Origin: Paenibacillus sp. FSL H7-0357
GTDB taxonomy: Bacteria; Bacillota; Bacilli; Paenibacillales; Paenibacillaceae
Direction: 5' to 3'
Assembly (NCBI RefSeq): GCF_000758525.1
Contig: NZ_CP009241.1
Coordinates: forward strand, 2,914,001 to 2,978,000
DNA length: 64,000 nucleotides
The translations under genes and the position numbers were made by a program. Numbering within the stretch: the first letter of the stretch is position 1; every line of letters begins with the position of its first letter. Positions 56,194 to 64,000 of this stretch are shown here, in pieces. The notes under the pieces were generated by a model, which searched no databases, had not been told where the DNA came from, and saw only the letters and a program-made list of their open reading frames with translations.

Positions 56194-57027
56194 ATGTATA
56201 GACTAAAGTATGCCGCAGGCGGCCTAGTTAAATATGTATCCCTGCTTTTCGGAGCGTTTGTAGCTCTTGTGCCTATCGTGGTTGTATTTTTTGCTTCATT
56301 TAAAATGAATAAGGAATACAGCAGCACAAGCCCTTTGACCCCACCGGAAAATTGGCTGAATTTCGCCAACTATTCCAAAGCACTTGTTAACGGAAAAATG
56401 CTGCTTGGCTTCGGAAACACCATCATCATCCTTGTTGTTTCAATTGTTGGCGCTACCTTGATCGGCTCGATGATCGCTTATGTTCTGAACCGCTTTGAAT
56501 TTCGCGGCAACAAGCTTTTAATGGGGGCATTTTTGCTGGCTACCCTGATTCCAAGTGTAACGACGCAAGTAGCTACTTTTCGTATCATCAACTTTTTCCA
56601 TTTAGTGGATACCAGATTTGCGCCAATTTTGCTCTATTTGGGAACGGATATTATTGCCGTTTACATTTTCCTTCAATTTTTGAATTCCATATCAGAGTCT
56701 TTAGACGAATCGGCAATGCTGGACGGGGCATCCTACTTCACTATTTTCTGGAGGATCATTCTTCCGCTGCTGGCTCCGGCGATCGTTACGGTTATCATCA
56801 TCAAGGGTGTTGGCGTCTACAACGACTTCTATACCCCGTTCCTGTATATGCCAAGTGAGAACTTGCAGGTACTGTCTACTGCATTGTTCAAGTTTAAAGG
56901 TCCATACGGTTCGCAATGGGAAGTTATTTGTGCCGGAATTATGATTACCATTGTTCCGATTCTGGTTATTTTTCTTTCACTGCAAAAATACATTTACAAC
57001 GGCTTTGCACAAGGATCAGTTAAATAA
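56194..57027 (+). CDS. Carbohydrate ABC transporter permease, MalG type (locus C)
   Basis: 277 residues. Membrane segment SLLFGAFVALVPIVVVFFASF, EAA loop DESAMLDGASYFTIFWRIILPLL, C terminus KYIYNGFAQGSVK. AAGGAGG lies ten bases before the ATG, and the gene starts three bases after the previous stop. No ATPase gene is present, so a shared MsmX-type ATPase is likely. Confidence 0.92.
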   Translation: MYRLKYAAGGLVKYVSLLFGAFVALVPIVVVFFASFKMNKEYSSTSPLTPPENWLNFANYSKALVNGKMLLGFGNTIIILVVSIVGATLIGSMIAYVLNRFEFRGNKLLMGAFLLATLIPSVTTQVATFRIINFFHLVDTRFAPILLYLGTDIIAVYIFLQFLNSISESLDESAMLDGASYFTIFWRIILPLLAPAIVTVIIIKGVGVYNDFYTPFLYMPSENLQVLSTALFKFKGPYGSQWEVICAGIMITIVPILVIFLSLQKYIYNGFAQGSVK

Positions 57028-57061
57028 AACATTATAAATAGTTAGAAGGAGATCATTACAA

Positions 57062-58084
57062 ATGACAACTGTGAAAATTATTGGAGAAAACCTTAAGAAT
57101 ATTCCTTGGCAAGACAAACCGGAGGGGGCTGTTGGCCCTGTCTGGAGACATAGCGAGAACCCTGTTGTTAAGAGAAATCCGGCTAAAGGAATCGCAAGAA
57201 TATTTAATAGCGCTGTAGTAGCGTATGAAGGGTCTTTTCTTGGCGTTTTTCGTGCCGAGACGATCAATGGACGTCCGCATTTGCACTTAGGTAAAAGTGA
57301 GGATGGGTACAACTGGGAAATCGAAGAAGAGCGTATTGAGTTTATTGACGAAGAAGGAAAGCCATTCCAACCTAACTATGCTTATGACCCGAGGTTGTTA
57401 AAGGTTGAGAATGCTTATTATATTATTTGGTGCACTGATTTCTATGGCGCATCGATAGGGATGGCCAAGACAACGGATTTTAAAACATTTGTTCGATTAG
57501 AAAATCCGTTTCTTCCATTTAACCGTAATGGCGTGCTGTTTCCGAAGAAAATTAACAACAATTATGTGATGCTATCTCGTCCAAGTGACAGCGGACATAC
57601 TCCGTTTGGCGATGTGTTTCTGAGTGAAAGCCCTGATCTCGTATATTGGGGCAAGCATCGTCATGTAATGACTAAGGGTGGGCAAGGCTGGTGGCAGGCA
57701 GTCAAAATTGGCGGAGGACCAGCTCCAATTGAAACCTCTGAAGGTTGGCTGATGTTCTATCATGGTGTAACGGGTACTTGTAACGGTCTTATTTATAGTA
57801 TGGGAGCTGTTATCCTTGACCGTGATGAGCCGTCCAGAGTGAAATACCGTTCAAGCACATATGTGCTTACACCGGAAGAATGGTACGAAGAGCGCGGGTT
57901 TGTGCCGAATGTGGTGTTCCCTTGTGCGACATTGCAGGATGCCGAAAGTGGAAAAATTGCTATCTATTATGGAGCTGCAGACACCTATGTAGGGGTTGCC
58001 TATACCACAGTTAAGGAAATTGTGGATTACGTGAAAGCGACCCATGAAGATATAGCAGATGATGCAGAGATTGGAAAAATGTAA
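57062..58084 (+). CDS. GH130 beta-mannoside phosphorylase (locus C)
   Basis: 340 residues, cytoplasmic. The five-bladed-propeller GH130 pattern is present: ENPVVKRNP, FNSAVVAYEGSFLGVFRAE, YDPRLLKVENAYYIIWCTD, SRPSDSGHTPFGDVF and a KIGGGPAPIETSEGWLMFYHGV block, and FPCATL...IAIYYGAADTYVGVA. These enzymes use phosphate to split beta-1,4-mannosyl bonds, giving mannose 1-phosphate. The length fits the family. With the transporter upstream and a GH26 mannanase downstream, manno-oligosaccharides are the likely substrate; the exact linkage is not visible. Confidence 0.9.
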   Translation: MTTVKIIGENLKNIPWQDKPEGAVGPVWRHSENPVVKRNPAKGIARIFNSAVVAYEGSFLGVFRAETINGRPHLHLGKSEDGYNWEIEEERIEFIDEEGKPFQPNYAYDPRLLKVENAYYIIWCTDFYGASIGMAKTTDFKTFVRLENPFLPFNRNGVLFPKKINNNYVMLSRPSDSGHTPFGDVFLSESPDLVYWGKHRHVMTKGGQGWWQAVKIGGGPAPIETSEGWLMFYHGVTGTCNGLIYSMGAVILDRDEPSRVKYRSSTYVLTPEEWYEERGFVPNVVFPCATLQDAESGKIAIYYGAADTYVGVAYTTVKEIVDYVKATHEDIADDAEIGKM

Positions 58085-58107
58085 CTCTTCAATTGAACAA
58101 GAACGAG

Positions 58108-58142
58108 AACGGATTAGATCAAATATGATGTAATCCGTTTCA
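58108..58142 (+). terminator. Hairpin terminator after the GH130 gene
   Basis: AACGGATTA (58108-58116) and TAATCCGTT (58131-58139) form a stem followed by TCAATATT. Confidence 0.65.
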
Positions 58143-58162
58143 ATATTAAGGAGGAAGAGATC

Positions 58163-58865
58163 ATGGGAAAGGACATGATATTGGAGCAGCTTAATTATTG
58201 TTTTTGCAGGAACTCTATTATTTACGATGTCGCTAGGGTTATTTTCCTATCAAATATCAAAACAACTATTCAGAATAATGCTAGATTCACGAATCAACAT
58301 ACCATCTCTCAAACAGCTGACATACTTGAATTAGTTCTGAAGCGTTATGAGGATTCACTCCAGTAGTCATTGTCCAATCGCGATATTCAGGACATGGTCC
58401 GACATATTATTTCCGAGCGGCTTACTCCAAATTGCTTCGGTTGCAGTTGATCTGGCTCAGGAAGCTGAACGTGGAAATTCACTAATGGAAGATATTATTG
58501 TGGAAATGGGGCAGGTTGTTGGCACCAATCAGGCAAAGGATACAACGCTGTTAGCTGAACAGAAGACGAATATGCTGATAGATAATGTGATCCGTCTTCA
58601 GCAGACAGACTTATCGGTAATTAAGGTGTGGGAAGTGATGCAGAACGTAACTAGACAGACGAATAATTACAATTGAAATGAACGACACGGTCAATACAAT
58701 ATCTGAAGTGAGTCCCTTGTATGCGCGTCTGATTAAGGTAGTACAGGATACGAATCAAATTTTCCAGTCTGTGCAGGATAAAGCTTGTTGAGCTGTTAAT
58801 CGAATTGGAAAACGAGTCAACCAAATTGAAAGAGAAGCTGGCTATGTTCACGACCTAATGTGTGC
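58163..58865 (+). pseudogene. Broken chemoreceptor-like gene
   Basis: A good ribosome site (AAGGAGGAAG) leads to MGKDMILEQLNYCF..., but the frame stops at TAG 58364-58366 just before SLSNRDIQDMVRHIISER. Later pieces in other frames read QIASVAVDLAQEAERGNSLMEDIIVEMGQVV and, after further breaks, helical repeats to about 58860. EAERG...M..I...M..V is the kind of sequence seen before the signalling hairpin of methyl-accepting chemotaxis proteins. Several lesions make it inactive. Confidence 0.55.
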
Positions 58866-58965
58866 TGGCCCGGCTTTCACTTGAAGGGAGGTGATGTTCA
58901 GGCAGTCATTATTATTCATTATGATGGTAACCGGACGACTAACATCTTGATTATGGAGGGGTAAA

Positions 58966-61900
58966 ATGAGATCGGTAAGAAAGGGTATGATTATTTTTCT
59001 GATCATGATTCTGTTATTCACAACATTCGTTCAAGGCACAGTGACTGCTGATTCCTTGTCGGGAACTTCTTCCGCGGGTTCTGTTAATCAGACGTCACAA
59101 TCACAGCATTGGGCTCAGTCCAGCATCGACAAGTGGACTCGTCTTGGCGTGGTGAAGGGGTACGAGGATGGTACCTTTCATCCCAATCAGCAGGTAACAA
59201 GAGCAGAGCTCGCAACGATGATCAATCGGATTTTCGGGTATACTCAGGCTTCCGGGCAATCATTTACCGATGTGCCCAAGGATGCTTGGTACAGCAACGC
59301 GCTATCCATAGCCAAAGAAGCTGGATACTATGAAGGTTTCCCTGGAAATCTGGCCAAGGCAACTACATCTGTGTCCAGACAGGATGCAGTAACGCTAATT
59401 GTGAAAGCGTTTTATTTGAAGTCCCAGGTAGATGGAGCATCCAAATCTTATTCTGACTATGATGCTATTCGCCCATATGCACGAGAAGCCATCGCTGCTC
59501 TAAGTGATGTTTTGAAGGGGTATCCCGACGGTTCATTTAAACCGGATAAATCCATTTCCAGAGCAGAGGTGGTCAAGGTATTTGACTCGTTAGTTTCGGA
59601 GTTGTACTCCTCTGCAGGTACCTATAATGGTGGAAAAATCAATAATCATGCCGTTATCAGTGCAGATGGAGTAACGCTTAAGGATTCAGATATTTCAGGC
59701 AATCTGTATCTATCTGCCGGGATCGGAAACGGTGATGCAACACTGGAGAAATCGCAAATCAAGGGCATAACTTATGTAGCCGGTGGCGGCGAGAACTCTA
59801 TTCATATGAATCAGACCACTGTAGGAGATCTTGTAGTTCAGCGTCCTGACGGCAAGGTTCGTATCGTGTTTTCAAAGAAATCGAACGCTGGGAATATTAT
59901 AGTGAATTCTCCGGCGATTCTAGCCTTCGATAGCGACTCCTCAGTGAATCATTTGACCATTAACAGCGGTGGGGCTGGAACAATCATTGAGGGAGCAGGT
60001 ACAATTTCTGAAATAACCGTTTTAGCTGATGGTGTGACGGTTAACGGACAAATGCTCACCAAAAACACCAGCTATGTTCTTAAACAAGGCAAGCTTGAGG
60101 TTGTAGGCACTAAAACAAATACGACAGGAACGACGGGGAATGGAACTAGTGGTTCCGGCAATCCAGTCGACCCAGTCAATCCAGAGAATAAAACGATTGA
60201 TTTGGTGGATGTGAATGCTACTGCGGAGACCGGATCGTTGTTCCAATACCTGAATGAAGTTCGGGGAACTCAGGTATTGTTTGGACATCAGCATGATACG
60301 ACAGAGGGTTTATCTATTACAGCCAAGGATGGTACCCAATCCGATGTGCTAAATGCGGTCGGCGATTTACCGGGAGTGTTCGGCTGGGACACGCTAAGCC
60401 TGGAGGGGAAAGAAAAGCCGGGTGTAGGGCTGAACAACAAACAGCAGAATAGGGATAATTTAGTCGCTGTGATGAAGAAGGCGTATGAGGAAGGCGGCGT
60501 AGTGACTTTAAGCGCTCATATGCCGAATTTCGTCACCGGAGGCAGCTTCAATGATACTAAAGGCAAGGTTGTATCCAGCATTCTTCCAGGCGGAGAAAAG
60601 CATGAGGAGTACAACCAGTTCCTGGATTTGATTGCGGATTTCGCCAACAATCTGAAGGATGATGACAACAAACAGATTCCAGTCATCTTCCGCCCGTTCC
60701 ATGAGCAAAACGGAGGCTGGTTCTGGTGGGGAGCCCCATACAGAACCAAGGAGCAGTACATTGAGTTATATCGATACACCGTAGAGTATCTGCGTGATGT
60801 CAAGGGCGTTAACAACTTCCTGTATGCCTACTCGCCGAACAGTTCGTTCAACAATTCGGAAGCTACCTATATGGAGACTTATCCTGGAGACGAATATGTG
60901 GATATCCTTGGCTTTGACTCTTACTATAATGGTAATTCGGAAGGCTGGTTCGGAGGCGTTTTGCAGGATGCCAAGCTGGTCTCCAGACTGGCTGATTCCA
61001 AAGGCAAGGTAGCGGCCTTGACGGAATTTGGTTACTCCAATTTGCGGCCGTCCGGAACCAACGATCTTCACTTTTTTACCAAACTGCTGGATGCTTTAAA
61101 ATCCGATCCGGATGCCAAGAAAATGGCTTATATGATGACCTGGGCCAATTTCAGTACTGATAACTTCTTCGTTCCTTACAAGAACGGGCTGAACGGACTT
61201 GGGGATCATGAGCTGCTGCCGGATTTGGTGAATTACTACAATGATCCGTATACTTCCTTTAACAAAGAAGTGAAGACTGACAACATTTACACGAAGGATG
61301 TGGAGGCGTCCAAAAAGAATCCTTATCTGCATATCGCAACACCAACCAATAATGAAACAGTTCTTATTGAAAGCGCTTCACTCATTAGGGCACGCGTGTT
61401 GCATCAGAATACTGAGAAAGTAGTCTATCTGATCGGCAGTGATTCTGTTGAACATCCGATGACGATTGACAACAGTGGATTCTATTATTTGGCTTCATGG
61501 ACGCCGGGTGCTGCACTTTCCGGGCTGAGCACGACCATTACAGTCAAATCGTATGCAAAGGACGGCAGCGTCATTAAGCAAACGATTCAAGTATATGTTA
61601 ATGATACGCTGCCAAATTCAAACACCTTGGTAGTGGATACGTTTGAGAATTACAATGGCAATAATGAACTGCTTGACAATGCATACAGTCCCGGAGGTGA
61701 CTTGAGCACAATTTCTCTCGACACGGAACACAAGAATAGCGGTCAGTACGGCCTGAAATTCGCTTACAACGTAGGGGTTCAAGGATATACCGGACAAATG
61801 AAGAATATGGACAATGTCAACTGGTCCGAAGCAAACCAGCTGAAATTCTGGTATGAGCCGGACGGAAGCAACCAAAAGCTGGTTGTTCAAATCAAGATGA

Positions 61901-64000
61901 GCGGCATTTCCTTCGAGGCCTATCCATCCTTGGCCGGACAGACGGCAGGTGAGATTGCGATTCCGTTCAGTGAGTTCAAGCCTGCTCCTTGGGATACCGC
62001 CAATGCGGGCCAAGTGATTACAAAGAAGTACCTGAAGGATGTCCAAACGTTCTCAATATTTGTGAACAAGAGTTCATCGGTGGCTGCTACAACTGGTACC
62101 TTGTACTTTGATGACATCCAGGCGTTCAATGACGGAACAGGCGGAGTTCCCGATGGCGGTACGGCTGCAGGGCCTCAGCTTCTGTATGGATTTGAAACGG
62201 ATACTGAGGGATGGACCATTGAGTCAAACACTGCAAGTGCAGAGCCGGTGACTGTAACCTCTGAGGCTTCTACAGAAGGCGCTCAGGCACTTCGCGTTGC
62301 CTTTTCTCTTGCTGGAACTGAGTTCGAATTGACGAAAAATGTGACATTGGATTTGAGCGCTGTTGATACGCTAAGCGCAAAGGTAAAGCTTTCGAATGGA
62401 ACAGCGAAGGCTCGTCTGTATATCAAGACGGGTTCCAATTGGACCTGGACAGACAGCGGACCGTTCGATGTGGACTCCACTGCATTTACCACCTTGTCGC
62501 TGCCTCTTGCCGGAATTTCCGATTTAAGTCAGGTGAGGGTCATAGGCGTGAAGTTTGACAGCTTTAGCGGATCGGGCAATACTGCGGCTTATCTCGATGA
62601 GGTACGAATTTCGACTGATAGCGTCATTCCCGAGAATCCGAATACAATCAAATTTGAGGCGGAGAGCGGCACTTTAAACGGAGGAGTAACTGTATCCACT
62701 GAAAGTGGCGGGTTTTCCGGTACAGGCTATGTAACAGGCTTTAAGACTTCCGGGGACACTTTGCAGATTCCAGTCAATCTGGAGCGTGCCGGGACGTATA
62801 TGCTTGCCATCCACTACAAAACAATAGGCGGAAGTAAAGTAAATACGGTCAAATTGAACGGTACAACCCTTGCCAATTACACCTTCGCTGAAGCGGGTGT
62901 CTGGAAAGACGCTGTACTGGGACAATATGATTTTAAAGCGGGCGCCAATACGATCGAGATTGCGACTAGCTGGGGCTGGATGGATATCGACTATATTCAA
63001 CTGACTGGCGGGGGAGGACCAGTGACCTCTGTGAATCTGAAGTCATCAGGAGCTTCGGGTGCGGTTGACATCCCGGTAACGCTTTATGCGCTCGCAGACA
63101 ATTCGGCGGAATACCGCTTCCTGGCAAGAAAGGCAGGCGGCGAATGGGAGTATGTGAACAACTACAGCAAAAACTATTCCTATGTATGGGCGGCCCCTGG
63201 TTCAGGCGAATACGAATTGAAAGCATATGCGCGGCAAATTGGCTCCACAGCCGAATTCGATGCCGAGAGTGCGATTCTGGATTACACCGCACTGCCTGAT
63301 TACACTGGCAAGCCACTTGTGAATCCGATATTCAGCAGCCAAATGGTTTTGCAGCGAGACAAGGAAGTGTCGATCTGGGGCTGGGCGGAGCCTGGAACTG
63401 AGATAAGCGTCAAGCTTGATGCAACGGCCTTCACGGGAACTGCCGATGCTAACGGGAATTGGAATGTACCGATTGGAGTCAATCAAACAGGCGATTCTCA
63501 TACGATCACCGTGACAGGTGCGGGGCAGACAGTTACACTTACTGATGTTCTCTTCGGTGATGTATATCTGACATCCGGGCAGTCGAATATGGCATTTCCG
63601 ATGTCCCAGGTTACCAATGCGGCAACGGAAATCAGTAATGCGAATAACCCGAACATCCGTTTCTTTACCGTTCCGCAGCTGACCAGCCGGTACCCGGTTT
63701 CCATGGTTACAAGCGAGAAGAAATGGCAGGTGGCTTCGCCGGAAACAGTACCTGGGCTTACAGCAGTAGGTTATTTCTACGCGAAGAAGCTGACAGAGGA
63801 AACAGGCGTTCCAGTCGGAATTATTTTCTCTGCGGTAGGCGGAACAAAGATCGAGAACTGGACCAGCTATGAAACGCTCGAATCCATGCCTTCTTTGGCT
63901 CAGGCTGCTTTGGACATCAAGAGCGGAGCGGCGAACATAGATACAGCAACATCTCCAACAGCACTTTATAACGGGATGATTGCGCCGGTAGCCCCTTATA
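58966..64000 (+). CDS. Giant SLH-anchored GH26 beta-mannanase with CBMs and acetylesterase domain (3' end outside window)
   Basis: Open from ATG 58966 (GGAGGGG upstream) to the window end: at least 1678 residues. Signal peptide (1-28); three SLH repeats (about 46-225) at the N terminus; a beta-rich region; GH26 (about 410-760) with acid/base Glu580 in FRPFHEQNGGWFWWG and nucleophile Glu687 in ALTEFGYS; CBM11/CBM27-like modules (about 885-1205); a CBM35-like module (about 1225-1345, FEAESGTLNGG ... GWMDIDYIQL); and from about 1450 a sialate-O-acetylesterase-type domain with Ser1540 in LTSGQSNM and VGGTKIENW. It would bind, deacetylate and cut acetylated mannan at the cell surface. CBM family numbers are tentative. 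Confidence 0.9.
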   Translation, partial: MRSVRKGMIIFLIMILLFTTFVQGTVTADSLSGTSSAGSVNQTSQSQHWAQSSIDKWTRLGVVKGYEDGTFHPNQQVTRAELATMINRIFGYTQASGQSFTDVPKDAWYSNALSIAKEAGYYEGFPGNLAKATTSVSRQDAVTLIVKAFYLKSQVDGASKSYSDYDAIRPYAREAIAALSDVLKGYPDGSFKPDKSISRAEVVKVFDSLVSELYSSAGTYNGGKINNHAVISADGVTLKDSDISGNLYLSAGIGNGDATLEKSQIKGITYVAGGGENSIHMNQTTVGDLVVQRPDGKVRIVFSKKSNAGNIIVNSPAILAFDSDSSVNHLTINSGGAGTIIEGAGTISEITVLADGVTVNGQMLTKNTSYVLKQGKLEVVGTKTNTTGTTGNGTSGSGNPVDPVNPENKTIDLVDVNATAETGSLFQYLNEVRGTQVLFGHQHDTTEGLSITAKDGTQSDVLNAVGDLPGVFGWDTLSLEGKEKPGVGLNNKQQNRDNLVAVMKKAYEEGGVVTLSAHMPNFVTGGSFNDTKGKVVSSILPGGEKHEEYNQFLDLIADFANNLKDDDNKQIPVIFRPFHEQNGGWFWWGAPYRTKEQYIELYRYTVEYLRDVKGVNNFLYAYSPNSSFNNSEATYMETYPGDEYVDILGFDSYYNGNSEGWFGGVLQDAKLVSRLADSKGKVAALTEFGYSNLRPSGTNDLHFFTKLLDALKSDPDAKKMAYMMTWANFSTDNFFVPYKNGLNGLGDHELLPDLVNYYNDPYTSFNKEVKTDNIYTKDVEASKKNPYLHIATPTNNETVLIESASLIRARVLHQNTEKVVYLIGSDSVEHPMTIDNSGFYYLASWTPGAALSGLSTTITVKSYAKDGSVIKQTIQVYVNDTLPNSNTLVVDTFENYNGNNELLDNAYSPGGDLSTISLDTEHKNSGQYGLKFAYNVGVQGYTGQMKNMDNVNWSEANQLKFWYEPDGSNQKLVVQIKMSGISFEAYPSLAGQTAGEIAIPFSEFKPAPWDTANAGQVITKKYLKDVQTFSIFVNKSSSVAATTGTLYFDDIQAFNDGTGGVPDGGTAAGPQLLYGFETDTEGWTIESNTASAEPVTVTSEASTEGAQALRVAFSLAGTEFELTKNVTLDLSAVDTLSAKVKLSNGTAKARLYIKTGSNWTWTDSGPFDVDSTAFTTLSLPLAGISDLSQVRVIGVKFDSFSGSGNTAAYLDEVRISTDSVIPENPNTIKFEAESGTLNGGVTVSTESGGFSGTGYVTGFKTSGDTLQIPVNLERAGTYMLAIHYKTIGGSKVNTVKLNGTTLANYTFAEAGVWKDAVLGQYDFKAGANTIEIATSWGWMDIDYIQLTGGGGPVTSVNLKSSGASGAVDIPVTLYALADNSAEYRFLARKAGGEWEYVNNYSKNYSYVWAAPGSGEYELKAYARQIGSTAEFDAESAILDYTALPDYTGKPLVNPIFSSQMVLQRDKEVSIWGWAEPGTEISVKLDATAFTGTADANGNWNVPIGVNQTGDSHTITVTGAGQTVTLTDVLFGDVYLTSGQSNMAFPMSQVTNAATEISNANNPNIRFFTVPQLTSRYPVSMVTSEKKWQVASPETVPGLTAVGYFYAKKLTEETGVPVGIIFSAVGGTKIENWTSYETLESMPSLAQAALDIKSGAANIDTATSPTALYNGMIAPVAPY

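Overview
The window looks like the chromosome of a Paenibacillus-type Firmicute (inference). The grounds are the YqzE, YqhG and YqhH housekeeping genes, a B12-dependent class II ribonucleotide reductase, secreted enzymes with SLH wall-anchoring repeats, and repeated YesM/YesN-type two-component systems beside LplA/LplB/YtcP-type sugar ABC transporters. No tRNA, rRNA or CRISPR array was seen. The large secreted enzyme at the right edge runs off the window.

Layout. (1) 1-8.6 kb, core: an amidase_3 cell-wall hydrolase, yqzE, an exported unknown, yqhG-yqhH, and nrdJ preceded by two NrdR-box-like sites. (2) 8.6-24.55 kb, an AT-rich accessory island. It is bounded by a perfect 27-bp inverted repeat starting TGT and ending ACA. 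Each end carries three related ~19-bp motifs: at 21-bp pitch on the nrdJ side, and widely spaced on the far side. This asymmetry, and the position 31 bp after the nrdJ stop, resemble the ends of Tn7-like transposons, but no transposase of that kind is inside. The cargo is defence-like: an AbiGi-like gene; a four-gene operon hsdS-hsdM-AAA ATPase-HNH nuclease that has the recognition and methylation subunits of a type I restriction system but a Septu-like ATPase/HNH pair in place of HsdR; a membrane protein with a PD-(D/E)XK-like protein; a broken restriction nuclease gene; and a KAP P-loop NTPase. A complete IS3-family element and a fragment of another have inserted. (3) 24.6-25.6 kb: decayed IS110-type transposase. 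(4) 25.6-64 kb: three carbohydrate-use loci separated by regulators and gene fragments.

Locus A (25.6-36.2 kb) has two permeases, a lipoprotein, a sensor kinase and response regulator, an FAD oxidoreductase and an SGNH hydrolase; its substrate is unknown. A GNAT-TetR pair follows, with a dyad in its promoter. Locus B (38.3-51.7 kb) fits beta-1,4-galactan (type I arabinogalactan) use: an SLH-anchored GH53 galactanase cuts the polymer outside, the ABC transporter imports oligosaccharides, and a cytoplasmic GH2 beta-galactosidase finishes them, under its own two-component system. Locus C (52.5-64 kb) fits acetylated beta-mannan use: a LacI repressor, an ABC transporter, a GH130 mannoside phosphorylase, and a very large surface protein with SLH repeats, a GH26 mannanase, several carbohydrate-binding modules and a sialate-O-acetylesterase-type esterase.

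The two most interesting points are the Tn7-like bounded island without a transposase, and the hsdMS plus ATPase/HNH operon inside it. Neither could be checked against databases, so novelty is not claimed as proven.
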